A stretch of 34,642 nt of DNA from Deltaproteobacteria bacterium PRO3. Its GTDB lineage: Bacteria; UBA10199; DSSB01. The stretch is taken from positions 1 through 34,642 of the forward strand of contig SZOV01000028.1 of assembly GCA_030263375.1 (NCBI GenBank), read 5' to 3'. The position numbers and the translations under genes are program-made. The notes beneath the pieces were generated by a model. It ran no database searches. It was not told the origin of the DNA and saw nothing but the letters and a program-made list of their open reading frames with translations. This document shows, in pieces, positions 9,001-16,687 of the stretch (its first letter is position 1; every line of letters starts with the position of its first letter).

Positions 9001-10522
9001 GTTGGGCGTCGAAGACGCTGACCCGGCCGCGGAAGGTGGTGGCGAGGTCCCTCAAGACCTGGGACTGGACGATCTTGAAGGGAGAAAGGACCAGGGTTTG
9101 CTTTCGGGGGAAGATGCCGCGGGCCGCCTCGGCCAAGGGGCCGATGATCAGGGATTTGCCGGTTTGAAAGGGCGAGAGGATGTAACCTCGATCGAGCAGA
9201 GTTGGGACGGGCCCCTGGCCGCCCTGGCTCGCGGCCTTGCGCATCGCCTCGACGGCGGCTTTCAGGTATTCGCGTTGGTAGGGCCGCAGGCGCAGGCCGG
9301 CCGCTTCGGGAGGCAAAGAGGGTTCGGCGGGGTGCCCTCCGCGGGCCTCGAGGGGTGCGACCTCCGGGGCCTTCCCGGCGGGGGACTTGCCCTGGGCCTT
9401 CGGATCCAGGCTCGAAGCCAGATAAACCGGGGAGCGCGGACCGGGATCGAGGTTGGGGACGGCGACGGTCGGCCCGGACACCCCGCCCGCCATCGCCAAG
9501 GGACGAAGCGACTCGAGGCGATTTAGCGTCGGGACAGCTTCAGCGGCGCGCAGATTCAGCGCCCGTTGCAAGCGCGCAAATCTCTCGCCTAGGACCCGAT
9601 GGCCGAGCCGGCTGCCGATGCCCAAGCTGAACATCGAGGCCAAGGTGTCGGTGACGGCCGTCGCGCCGTCGACGTGCGGGCGCAGACCGACCTCCGCCTC
9701 GACCCGATGAGCCGCCATCAGGCCTAGGAACATCGCGACCTGCGGCAACGCCGCATGCTGAAACTTCTGAATCCTCCCGCCGAGGGAGGGCGCGCCCTGC
9801 AGCGCCCGCTGGGCCAAGTATCCAGAACCCTTCAAGGCCGCGAGGGTGATGGCCGCCCCCGCCAAGTCCTTGGCGACGCTCCCGCCGTCCCAGGAGACCG
9901 CTTCGCCTCCTAAATCCCGCAGTCCCCGGCTGGACAGCGCGAAGACCGGGACCTCCGCAGCGTAACCGAGCAGCCCGGCCGAGAGACGGGCGCCGAAGCC
10001 CCGCCGGTGCCAGGCGGCGCTCGCGCCGGAAAGCAGGCGGCCGAGGCTCGCCGCGCGCACCGACTGAAAGACGACCGAGCCCGCGATCATGGGGACGATC
10101 ATCCGGTAGTCGGTCGCGTCCCGCACGAAGCGCCCGGCCAAGACCTCGAAGCGGGCCCCGAAGGCGCCTTGGCCCTGCAAGGCCTCGAGGCGGGACCGGG
10201 CGCGCGAAACCACCTCGGCGGCGGGGCCCGGCGGCGGCTGCGAATCCAGCGCGGCGATCGCGGCGTAGAGCTCGGCGGCCGACGCGAGCTCTCCGCCCTC
10301 GCGCAGCCGGTCCGCGAAGCCTAGCGCGCCTTGAAAAAACAAGGTCGGATCGGTCTCCAGACCCAGCTGCCGCCATTCGCGCGCGTAAGCGGGATGGGCG
10401 AGGCAGGGCAATGCTTGGAAGGCCTCCAAGAACTGAGACACGGAGTTCGACGGCGCGGTTCCCGGGAGGGGATCGCGATGTGCATGGCCGCGCGACAGAC
10501 GCGGGCCGGCCCCGGCATGCAT
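6047..10522 (-). CDS. giant fusion: membrane-like module + SF2 helicase-like + sigma-70 region 4-like + alpha-CTD-like
   Basis: 1491 residues from the ATG at 10522, which has AAGG at good spacing; the frame is open to a TTG at 10708 (1553 aa). Residues 1-140 are helical. Residues 142-325 form a hydrophobic Gly/Ala-rich module shared with two other genes here. A linker follows, then a DEAD/ResIII-like helicase region at about 410-800: RLRPYQREYL, a Walker A-like SPFQTGKSL (451-457), VVVDELTY (DELT at 548-551), LGLGGTGEREDG where TATPERxDG is usual, and QRSSRPLARQ as a motif VI remnant. Residues 1069-1141 resemble sigma-70 region 4 (LSDNRRQVLELRYGLG, ERVRQIELETLSKLRHP). Residues 1171-1228 resemble the RNA polymerase alpha C-terminal HhH domain. 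The last 260 residues are unrecognised. Altered helicase motifs leave catalytic activity uncertain. DNA binding and contact with transcription are inference. Confidence 0.85.
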   Translation of the reverse strand: MHAGAGPRLSRGHAHRDPLPGTAPSNSVSQFLEAFQALPCLAHPAYAREWRQLGLETDPTLFFQGALGFADRLREGGELASAAELYAAIAALDSQPPPGPAAEVVSRARSRLEALQGQGAFGARFEVLAGRFVRDATDYRMIVPMIAGSVVFQSVRAASLGRLLSGASAAWHRRGFGARLSAGLLGYAAEVPVFALSSRGLRDLGGEAVSWDGGSVAKDLAGAAITLAALKGSGYLAQRALQGAPSLGGRIQKFQHAALPQVAMFLGLMAAHRVEAEVGLRPHVDGATAVTDTLASMFSLGIGSRLGHRVLGERFARLQRALNLRAAEAVPTLNRLESLRPLAMAGGVSGPTVAVPNLDPGPRSPVYLASSLDPKAQGKSPAGKAPEVAPLEARGGHPAEPSLPPEAAGLRLRPYQREYLKAAVEAMRKAASQGGQGPVPTLLDRGYILSPFQTGKSLIIGPLAEAARGIFPRKQTLVLSPFKIVQSQVLRDLATTFRGRVSVFDAQQKNLDGEVVVASVYSLARYLKQAAAGDLPFQPERFGLVVVDELTYVLADSWRLILGTLGFVDGEGRPTRSRDKFALGLGGTGEREDGRHVREFFGDTFLAGRGLNWFVQEGYLHRVYGLEVPYGKTAEDSERVEDGAESLVAMRNTPENRRRILETYEQYLGGKKAMVFVQSVQAAKDLEADFNARLGPAYAVAVTGETADRNVDLVTQRFSSGEGAKVLIGVRRLAASFRALGVHGVIHGYQTSSWNLFAQRSSRPLARQEGEAQRDVLIVTMEGRAMPLQRAQSAATLLGAYRKPPPGRVYRPGETEVGAKGSAPAKPPRGRKPLLTPGASGETASLQAETDSFARQIREVLQEQFGGDVLRMSEQAKLRLAECDALLHGILPETHLEAVQLAKRLGISPTALGEAWLQDKMVLLETAYPFPAEMGEAQRNLTRLFRRAVLLQAGSGSLRSLVGSGAISKTQYSTMIHRFRGQFSLQPQSLEEVYRWLLDSGVADSEVLRNAIGAFVTERGRGAKDREAAVEGLEERFDPNYLDALDVAGNVKLSSLWGSEQPRLPPEAETPVERLDAKRLAENVRAVLSQLSDNRRQVLELRYGLGEAEPSTLNKIAPRLGMITPERVRQIELETLSKLRHPSMSRYLLPFHREEPADPFHRPNWEGEMATPLRSLGLATLTQRLMSENGLTQLGDLRALTENFFERFGALRDYVLQDVNQALARRGWLPVPEVQERQGPTSESYSYIRRYLPLIERVEAGDKAAWRELSRILEANPPAVPPILLRLFALERPGLILDAVLLLRRQNLPRDHHLWKVAQEYVLAGIAGLAPRYPKQMDWTLARDVTKEIHQYGTYRNPQLTLALRILRKRGLLEARRVWNYANPKLVSLPTPEDSRDIQARRRFWYGAVWVALRSLPDPKSDFSVALLVPAPLSFPDPLPPVLVERGRGYLSVTLPTGRFSELKRALVSDGFKASEVDSSVRLRRFQGKPR

Positions 10523-10682
10523 AGACACCTTCAAATCTTTGAATTTAAGCCTTAGGTAGGTAAGCCACGACTTATCGTTGGGAGGACCGAAAAGTTGCGC
10601 CGCCGCGGAACCGAAGACTGCGGCAACTGCCGCCGCCTGCCGCCGATAATCTCTCACACCTCGGGGGCCCCGACGGAGCCCC
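10523..10682. promoter_or_regulatory. divergent intergenic region between two giant genes
   Basis: 160 bases separate the preferred starts of two divergent large genes. The left part is A/T-richer (CTTTGAATTTAAGCC around 10537-10551) than the surrounding GC-rich coding sequence, as expected of a promoter region. I see no convincing -35/-10 pair. GGAG ends five bases before the TTG start of the right gene, and AAGG precedes the ATG of the left gene. Confidence 0.35.
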
Positions 10683-13600
10683 TTGTCTCCCCCGTTTTTC
10701 AACTTCAACCGCCGCCTGCCGGGCCTCGCGACCCTGGCCCGCCTGCAGCCGACGCCGGTGAGGCCCGGCGAGCCCGACGCGTCCTATTTGGACGCCCGCC
10801 GGGAGGCCTTCCGCGACAGTTTCGCCCGCGCGGGGGAAGGGGATCCCGCCGCGCCGGCGGGCGACCTCGAGGCGGCGATCACCCTGGCCGAAAGCATGGC
10901 CCGCGGCGGCTCGCTCGGGGAGTACGCGGCGGTGCTCAACTTCCGCGCCCTGCAGCTGGAAAGGGCCCGCGAGCCGGCCGAGCGCGGTCGGATCCGCGCG
11001 GCGGCGCTGCGCTGGGCGGAGGAGGCGTTGCAAGCCGTCTCCACCGCGCCAGGCTTCACCCGCGACCGGGTCCGCGCCCTCTACGACAACGTCCTGGCCT
11101 TGAGCGCCGTCCTCGCCCGCGAGGGCCGGGCCGAATTACCCGAGGCAGAACGGGAATTGCTGCGGAGCTTCTTCGTCCAGATCCGCGGCGGCATCGAGCA
11201 GCACCGCCTCGAGAGCGGGTCCCATCCCGAGTACGCGCCCATCCCCGAATATTTCGAGAGCTACGCCCGCGCCGAGCAGGCCCTGTTAGAGGGCGAGACC
11301 GAGGCGGCGCTGCGGGCCTTCCTCGAGACGCGCGCGTCGATTCGCGACCTGCCCGGTGCGGGCCTGTTTCGTACCCGCGTCGAGCGCGGGACGGAGTACG
11401 CGATCCGCGCCCTGCAGGGCGACAGCTCGGGGACCTTTTTGGAAAACCTGCGCAGCCGCTCGAGCCTCGACGCCCTCCTGCTCTTCGACCAAGTCGACGG
11501 CGGCGCCCAGGCGGATCTACAAGCCTTAAGCCTGGCGGCCCTCGCCCTTGCGGAGGGAGACTGGCGCGGTGCCGGCGCCCGCGGCCTCTTGGAATTTCTG
11601 CGCGGCGTCCCCGCCTATCCGGAAGGCGAGGTCACCGCCGTCCTTCAGGATTTGGAGGCCATTTACGCCTCACGGCCCGAGTTTCGAAGGGCCTGCAAGG
11701 CCGGACACTTCGCCCCGGCCGACGCCTCTACGGACGCCGTATGCCGGGCCCTGCTCCGGCACGCCGCAATCGCTGCACGGCGCATCCTCGAACGGCAAGA
11801 TCAGGAACCCTATGCAACCGTCTTTCGCCGCGACGCCGAAGACCGACCGCTGCGCCTAGCTGTGGAACGATTGCAAGAGTCGCCGGAGCTCACGCGCGAA
11901 ATCCGGAACCTCTTGAACGTTCCCTCCAACCTGCCGCAGCGCCTCCTGGTGCAGCAGCTGGTGGAATACGGATCGCTGGCCGAGACGATGCTGGAGAGCC
12001 TGCCCGCCGCCACGCGCGAGCTGGCCGCCTATGCCGACTTCTCGCGCGCCGTCCTCCAAGTCGCCGATGGAGGCGCGGACCGACGGCGTCGGCGCCTCGA
12101 ACAGCCCCTGTCGGATCTGGTCGAATCGCTGGGCGCCCTCTCCCGCGACGACGAACGCTACGCCCCGGCTTATGAGTATTTCTTCCGCAACCTCGCCGAG
12201 ACCGAGGGCGAGATCGCGCCCGGCGTGACGCTTCCGGAGGCCCTGCGAAACCGCGCCGCCGCCCTGCGCGCCGCGCTCACCGACTTCAACGGCCGCCGCC
12301 TCTTCCGCCACCTGAGCTCCGCCGACTCGCTGCTCGGCCTGGCCGGCGGCATCGCGCTGACCGAGCTGATGCCCCTCGGCCTCCTGCGCTGGGCCCGCAA
12401 CGGCGGGACCTGGCTGCGGGCCGGACGCCTCACCTGGCAGTCCGAGCTGGCGGTGGGTCTGGGCGTCGGCGTCGCAATGTCGGCGGTCGGCGGCGTCCAC
12501 CACTTGGCGACCTCGCCGCGCCCCTGGCGCGAGGAGCTCCCGCGGGCCCTGCCCGCGCTCGCCCTCGGCACCCTGTTCAGCAGCCTCGGCATGGCGGGGA
12601 CCATGGGCCTCGGACATTTAAGTCGCCGCGCCTTCCTCGCCGAGGGCGTGGCCGGTCCCGCGGCGCTGCGCTACTGGGGCGCCCGCGGCCTGACCTTCTT
12701 GGGCGGCGGCGGGCTGATGTTGGGCGCCGGCGTCCTGACGGAGGGAACGACCACCGGACATTGGCGACTACCCTCGGCCGAGACCGCCGCCGAGACCTAC
12801 CTGCACTTCCTGATGTGGGACTTGGGCGCGGCCGGGCTGCGGCGCTTGGGCCACCGCTTCTGGTGGCGCGCGCAGCTGGGGCCGCAGCTCCTGCGCACGC
12901 GCGTCGAGCCGATGAGCGCTCGCCTGCAAGAGCGCAATCCCTGGCTGGCGCAAACGCCGGGTGAGATCGAGGCGCTGGAGGCCCATCTGGGGAGGCGGCT
13001 CCTCTCCGGACGCGACATGGCCGACCTTGAGAGCGGTCTCGCCGGAGGCCTGGAACCTTACTGGTACGATGGAACGATTGCCTTCCGCGCGCGCGCCGAG
13101 CCCGGGCCCCGCCGTGCGGAGCCGGCCCGAGTCGCGGCGCCTCCCGCCCCGGCCGACCGCGCCGACGAGGTCCGCGGCCCCGACCGGGCCTTGCCGGTCG
13201 AGCGGCGCCCGATGGACGCGATCCACAACATCACCTTCGAGACCCTCCAGGCCCTCTGGAACCTCCCGATGCGCGCCCTGCCCCGCGAGATCCTGAGCAG
13301 TCCCCTCCTGCGCCCGATCCACCACCTGCGAGTCGGCGGCCATGATTTTTACTTAAGCCGCGTGATCGAGGCGGTGCGGACCCGATCCAACGGCGAGACC
13401 GATCGGCGCCGCTACGTCTTGGCCTTGGTACCGGTCGAGGTGGAGGGACAAAGGGTCTTGAAGCGCCGGATGTTCTACGTCTCGGCCTCGGACGCGGGGG
13501 CCTGGCGGGCGAGCCCCTACATGGCCGGCGACGCCCACTTGGCCAAAGGCGTGGGCCGCCACTACACCCAAGAGACGCAGCCGGTCTGGGAGATCGCCGA

Positions 13601-14336
13601 GGCCCTGATGCGCCTGGAGCAAAGCGGACCTCGGCCCCACGAGATGCCCTTGACCCAACTCCTGCGCTACATCTCCACCGCCAGCGAGGCCCTGGGTCCT
13701 GCGGGGGTGCGCACGATGACCTTGGGCTTTCAAGAGGAAGTGGATTTTCCGCGACCCCTGGGCATCAGCAACCTGCGCGCCATGCGCCCCGGCAGCGCCT
13801 TCGCCCTGCCGCCCGGCTGGGGCTGGGGTTCGACCCACGACATCCAAAACACCCTGCGGCAAATGATCAGCCTCTCCTGGCCCGACGGTTTCATCCCGGA
13901 CTTCCACGGCTCTCCCACCCGCGCGATGGCCCAGCCCAACAGCCTGCTGGGCCCCTTGGTCTTTCGGGAGTTCCGCGGCGCCACCGCCGTCGACGGCAAC
14001 ACCGGCCGGACGCGACCCTTGGTCTGGATCATGGGGGAAGACGGCGCGGGCCGCGCCTGGGTGCGGCACATCCACTACGGCGACAGCGAGGTGAATTCCT
14101 ACGGCGTCTACGCGGACGTCCTCGAGTCCGGGATACTGACCTCGAAACCCCTGGAGTACTTCGAGCAGGCCGCCCTGCTGCCCGAGCCGCTGCGCCGCCC
14201 CTTCAACGGGGAATACGTCGACATCAGCCCGGCCCTCACCCTGCTCGAGCCGATCCGACGCTACCGCGAGTCCCGGGGCCTGAGGCCGATGCTCCGCGAG
14301 GAAGACACGCCGACGGTCCTGAACCCCGAACGCTAA
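10683..14336 (+). CDS. large protein: helical repeats, hydrophobic module, unrecognised C-terminal domain
   Basis: 1217 residues from a TTG at 10683 with GGAG upstream. Residues 1-540 are Ala/Leu/Arg/Glu-rich helices that look like TPR-type repeats (for example LAESMARGG, YAAVLNFRALQLERA, ALLEGETEAALRAF). Residues 545-730 hold several hydrophobic Gly-rich segments (LLGLAGGIALTELMPLGLL, ALALGTLFSSLGMAGTMGLG, LTFLGGGGLMLGAGVL) and resemble the module in the divergent gene at 6047 and in the gene at 32669. After a Pro/Ala linker (805-840), residues 845-1217 form a soluble domain (RRMFYVSASDAGAWRASPYM, KGVGRHYTQETQPVWEIAEAL, GWGWGSTHDIQNTLRQM) that I do not recognise. There is no signal peptide. 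Its stop overlaps the stop of the convergent CPBP protease gene. Confidence 0.8.
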   Translation: MSPPFFNFNRRLPGLATLARLQPTPVRPGEPDASYLDARREAFRDSFARAGEGDPAAPAGDLEAAITLAESMARGGSLGEYAAVLNFRALQLERAREPAERGRIRAAALRWAEEALQAVSTAPGFTRDRVRALYDNVLALSAVLAREGRAELPEAERELLRSFFVQIRGGIEQHRLESGSHPEYAPIPEYFESYARAEQALLEGETEAALRAFLETRASIRDLPGAGLFRTRVERGTEYAIRALQGDSSGTFLENLRSRSSLDALLLFDQVDGGAQADLQALSLAALALAEGDWRGAGARGLLEFLRGVPAYPEGEVTAVLQDLEAIYASRPEFRRACKAGHFAPADASTDAVCRALLRHAAIAARRILERQDQEPYATVFRRDAEDRPLRLAVERLQESPELTREIRNLLNVPSNLPQRLLVQQLVEYGSLAETMLESLPAATRELAAYADFSRAVLQVADGGADRRRRRLEQPLSDLVESLGALSRDDERYAPAYEYFFRNLAETEGEIAPGVTLPEALRNRAAALRAALTDFNGRRLFRHLSSADSLLGLAGGIALTELMPLGLLRWARNGGTWLRAGRLTWQSELAVGLGVGVAMSAVGGVHHLATSPRPWREELPRALPALALGTLFSSLGMAGTMGLGHLSRRAFLAEGVAGPAALRYWGARGLTFLGGGGLMLGAGVLTEGTTTGHWRLPSAETAAETYLHFLMWDLGAAGLRRLGHRFWWRAQLGPQLLRTRVEPMSARLQERNPWLAQTPGEIEALEAHLGRRLLSGRDMADLESGLAGGLEPYWYDGTIAFRARAEPGPRRAEPARVAAPPAPADRADEVRGPDRALPVERRPMDAIHNITFETLQALWNLPMRALPREILSSPLLRPIHHLRVGGHDFYLSRVIEAVRTRSNGETDRRRYVLALVPVEVEGQRVLKRRMFYVSASDAGAWRASPYMAGDAHLAKGVGRHYTQETQPVWEIAEALMRLEQSGPRPHEMPLTQLLRYISTASEALGPAGVRTMTLGFQEEVDFPRPLGISNLRAMRPGSAFALPPGWGWGSTHDIQNTLRQMISLSWPDGFIPDFHGSPTRAMAQPNSLLGPLVFREFRGATAVDGNTGRTRPLVWIMGEDGAGRAWVRHIHYGDSEVNSYGVYADVLESGILTSKPLEYFEQAALLPEPLRRPFNGEYVDISPALTLLEPIRRYRESRGLRPMLREEDTPTVLNPER

Positions 14337-14971
14337 CCGTAAAGGCTGTAGAGGTTGTTGGCGAAATGCGCGAGGATGCACAGCGCCAGATTGTTGCGCC
14401 AGTGCCGCAACCAGCCGAGGTAGGCCCCCAACAGGAAATAATAGACGAAGTACCAGGGATTGACGTGGGCGATCGCGAAGAAGAGCGCGGTCAAGAGGAT
14501 GCCCTTCCCGACGCCGAAGCTCGAGACCATCATCCCCTGCATGAGGCCGCGGAAGAAGAGCTCCTCGCAGACCGCGGGCACCGCCGCCAAGACGAAAAAC
14601 TTGAGCAGGGTGTCGAGGAAGGTCTCCCGCCGCATCAAGGTCTCGTAGAAGGCCTCGACGCTCTCCGGCAGGGGCCAGACCTTCGTTTGCAGCTCCACCA
14701 AGAGGGCGATCGGCACGATGACCAGGGCGGTGAAGAGCAGGACCCAGAGCACCTCCTGGAAGGGCGGCCGGCGGATCGGGAAGGTCTTCTTGAGCGAGAG
14801 GCCCGTGAGCTGGGCGTAGACCACCCCCGGCAGGGCAAGGATGAAGATCTCGTTGATGCTGATCCCCAAGAGGCCGAGCTTATACTGCAAGAGCCCGCCC
14901 ACCGACAGGTAGACGGCGACGAGGAAGCAGTAGAGGGCGAAGGCCTGGGTGGCGCGGGTGCCTTTTTCCAT
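14333..14971 (-). CDS. CPBP-family intramembrane glutamic protease
   Basis: A 212-residue multi-pass membrane protein of the CPBP (CAAX protease and bacteriocin-processing, ABI) family. The three active-site motifs are present: EELFFRG (EExxxR type), FFAIAHVNPWYF (FxxxH) and ILAHFANN (HxxxN). Family members cleave prenylated or bacteriocin-type substrates. In Myxococcota a CPBP subgroup (myxosortases) processes MYXO-CTERM tails, and the window holds two proteins with such tails (24577-26007 and 26167-26685). That link is inference, because CPBP proteins have many other roles. Stop codons overlap with the convergent large gene (CTAA at 14333-14336). Confidence 0.92.
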   Translation of the reverse strand: MEKGTRATQAFALYCFLVAVYLSVGGLLQYKLGLLGISINEIFILALPGVVYAQLTGLSLKKTFPIRRPPFQEVLWVLLFTALVIVPIALLVELQTKVWPLPESVEAFYETLMRRETFLDTLLKFFVLAAVPAVCEELFFRGLMQGMMVSSFGVGKGILLTALFFAIAHVNPWYFVYYFLLGAYLGWLRHWRNNLALCILAHFANNLYSLYG

Positions 14972-15168
14972 GGGGGGCCAAGAGATCCAAGGCCGTTCGG
15001 CCGTGCAAAGGGTGCGAGGGCTTAAGGCCTCATAGGCGTCTGCCTACGGGCTCCGAGCCGACTCCCAAAGTGCTGAAAAAACCCGCTCCCCTCAAGGGAT
15101 ATTTTTTCGAGGTGACAGATCGGCTGGTTTTGGTAAGGAGCTAGGCCCACACGGAGAAGGCAGGATTT
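14972..15168. other. 197-bp divergent intergenic region with several small hairpins
   Basis: The region between the CPBP gene and hisG holds short inverted repeats in series: GGCC-GTTC-GGCC at 14991-15002, TAGGC/GCCTA around 15033-15046, and GGCTCCGAGCC around 15049-15060. A CCCTCAAGGG palindrome with a following run of T lies around 15093-15110. This could be a structured hisG leader. I see no run of histidine codons marking a classical his attenuator peptide. Confidence 0.3.
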
Positions 15169-16065
15169 ATGAAAAAAGCCCCCAAAATCGAGACCCCGCA
15201 GCTGCGCTTCGGCTTCCCCAAGGGGAGCCTGCAAGACTCGACCTTCCGCCTCTTCCACAAGGCCGGCTACAAGATCTCGGTGGGCTCCCGCTCCTACGTC
15301 CCCACCGTCGACGACCCCGAGCTCTCCGGCCTGCTGATCCGCTCGCAAGAGATGGCCCGCTACGTCGAAGACGAGGTCCTCGACGCCGGGATGTGCGGCC
15401 GCGACTGGGTGCTGGAAAACGACTCCGACGTGGTCGAGGTCTGCGAGCTGAAATACTCCAAGCAGACCAACCGCCCGATCCGCTGGGTGGTCGCCGTCCC
15501 TAATGATTCGACTATCCAAAGCATCAAACAATTGAAGGGCAAGCGCATCGCCACCGAGCTGGTCGGCTACACGCGGCGTTACCTCAAGAAGCACGGCGTG
15601 ACGGCCAACGTCGAGTTCAGCTGGGGCGCCACCGAGGTGAAGCCGCCCGTGCTGGCCGACGCCATTGTCGAGCTCACCGAGACCGGCTCCTCGCTGCGCG
15701 CGAACAACCTGCGCATCCTCGAGACCATCCTCGAATCGGTCACGGTCCTGATCGCCAACAAGAAGGCCTACAAAGACCCCTGGAAGCGCCAGAAGATCGA
15801 AAACATCGCCATGCTCCTGCAGGGCGCCATCCTCGCCGAGGAGAAGGTCGGCCTCAAGATGAACGTCCCCAAGAAGAGCCTCAGCACCGTCCTGGCCAAG
15901 CTGCCGGCCCTCAATTCCCCGACCATCTCGCACCTGACCAACGAGGAGTGGGTCAGCGTCGAGGTCATCCTGAACGAGCAGGTGGTCCGCGACATCCTCC
16001 CCGAGATCAAGCGCGCCGGCGCCTCGGGGATCGTCGAATACCCGTTAAACAAGGTGATTCCCTAG
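15169..16065 (+). CDS. hisG: ATP phosphoribosyltransferase, long form (HisG)
   Basis: A 298-residue enzyme of the first step of histidine biosynthesis (ATP + PRPP to phosphoribosyl-ATP). Seen are [14 protein letters not shown] at the N-terminus, the [12 protein letters not shown] substrate region, and [19 protein letters not shown], the PRPP-binding signature with its Glu-Thr-Gly-Ser-Ser loop. About 75 C-terminal residues ([24 protein letters not shown]...) form the ACT-like regulatory domain, marking the long, histidine-inhibited HisG that needs no HisZ. No other his gene is nearby, so hisG is detached from the rest of the pathway. The gene after it encodes a ferredoxin, 56 bases on. Confidence 0.96.
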   Translation: MKKAPKIETPQLRFGFPKGSLQDSTFRLFHKAGYKISVGSRSYVPTVDDPELSGLLIRSQEMARYVEDEVLDAGMCGRDWVLENDSDVVEVCELKYSKQTNRPIRWVVAVPNDSTIQSIKQLKGKRIATELVGYTRRYLKKHGVTANVEFSWGATEVKPPVLADAIVELTETGSSLRANNLRILETILESVTVLIANKKAYKDPWKRQKIENIAMLLQGAILAEEKVGLKMNVPKKSLSTVLAKLPALNSPTISHLTNEEWVSVEVILNEQVVRDILPEIKRAGASGIVEYPLNKVIP

Positions 16066-16121
16066 GCTTGACAGGCCTTCCCCCTAGCCGCTAAGGGGAA
16101 AATCCGTTAAGGTATGGATCT

Positions 16122-16553
16122 ATGTCCGAAACTCCCGAAGTCAAAAGCGAAACGCCCGCCGACCCCAATGCCTGGGTGCCCAATTTCACCCTGCCCAAGG
16201 CGGCCGAGGGCAAAGAAGTCTTAGTGGCCTCCTGTCCCCCGGAAGAGGAGTACAAGAAGGTCAAGCTCAAGAAGAAGCCGAAGACCGTCGCCGTGGTCGA
16301 CGAGGACTCCTGCGTGGGCTGCGAGTACTGCGTCCACGTCTGCCCCATCCCCAACTGCCTGGCCCTGGTTTCCCGCGAGGACAACCCGGCCCAGATCGAG
16401 ACCACCTGCGTGGTCAACGAGGACACCTGCATCGCCTGCCGCAACTGCGAGACCGCCTGCCCCTACGACGCCATCCACGTGGTCAAACGCGAGGAGATCG
16501 AGCAGTGGAAGCACTCGGTCAACCTGCCCAAGCTGGCGGTGGGCGAAGAATAA
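16122..16553 (+). CDS. 2x[4Fe-4S] ferredoxin-like protein
   Basis: A 143-residue soluble protein with two bacterial-type 4Fe-4S motifs: C64-VG-C67-EY-C70-VHV-C74-P and C103-IA-C106-RN-C109-ETA-C113-P. The ligands normally cross-pair (three from one motif, one from the other). Between them is an insert with two more cysteines (PIPNCLAL and ETTCVVN). The 60-residue N-terminal extension is acidic, then lysine-rich (KKVKLKKKPK), and may dock a partner. It is an electron carrier; the partner is not identifiable. A strong terminator follows about 100 bases on. TTGACA at 16068-16073 lies upstream, but I find no good -10 at the correct spacing. Confidence 0.93.
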   Translation: MSETPEVKSETPADPNAWVPNFTLPKAAEGKEVLVASCPPEEEYKKVKLKKKPKTVAVVDEDSCVGCEYCVHVCPIPNCLALVSREDNPAQIETTCVVNEDTCIACRNCETACPYDAIHVVKREEIEQWKHSVNLPKLAVGEE

Positions 16554-16652
16554 CTATTTGATTTTATTAGATTTATAATATTGTTTGGAAATACTTCGCA
16601 ACGGATCGTCGAAGCCCTCGATAATAGGTACAGAATTCCAAAACGATCCTCC

Positions 16653-16687
16653 TTTTAAAGGGCCCCTTCGGGGGCCCTTTAAGTTTT
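16653..16687. terminator. bidirectional intrinsic terminator
   Basis: A 10-bp perfect stem AAAGGGCCCC / GGGGCCCTTT (16657-16666 and 16671-16680) with a TTCG loop. It is followed by AAGTTTTT on the plus strand and preceded by TTTT, so AAAA on the other strand. It sits between convergent genes (ferredoxin and the minus-strand secreted pair). Confidence 0.88.

Noticed and set aside
10523-10708. TTG start at 10708 for the giant helicase gene
   Set aside because: It would overlap the start of the divergent giant gene. The ATG at 10522 has a better ribosome site, though the longer form is not excluded.
16068-16096. TTGACA and nearby hairpin as promoter or terminator before the ferredoxin gene
   Set aside because: No acceptable -10 at 16-18 bases. 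The hairpin is followed by A residues, not T, so it is not a terminator on either strand.
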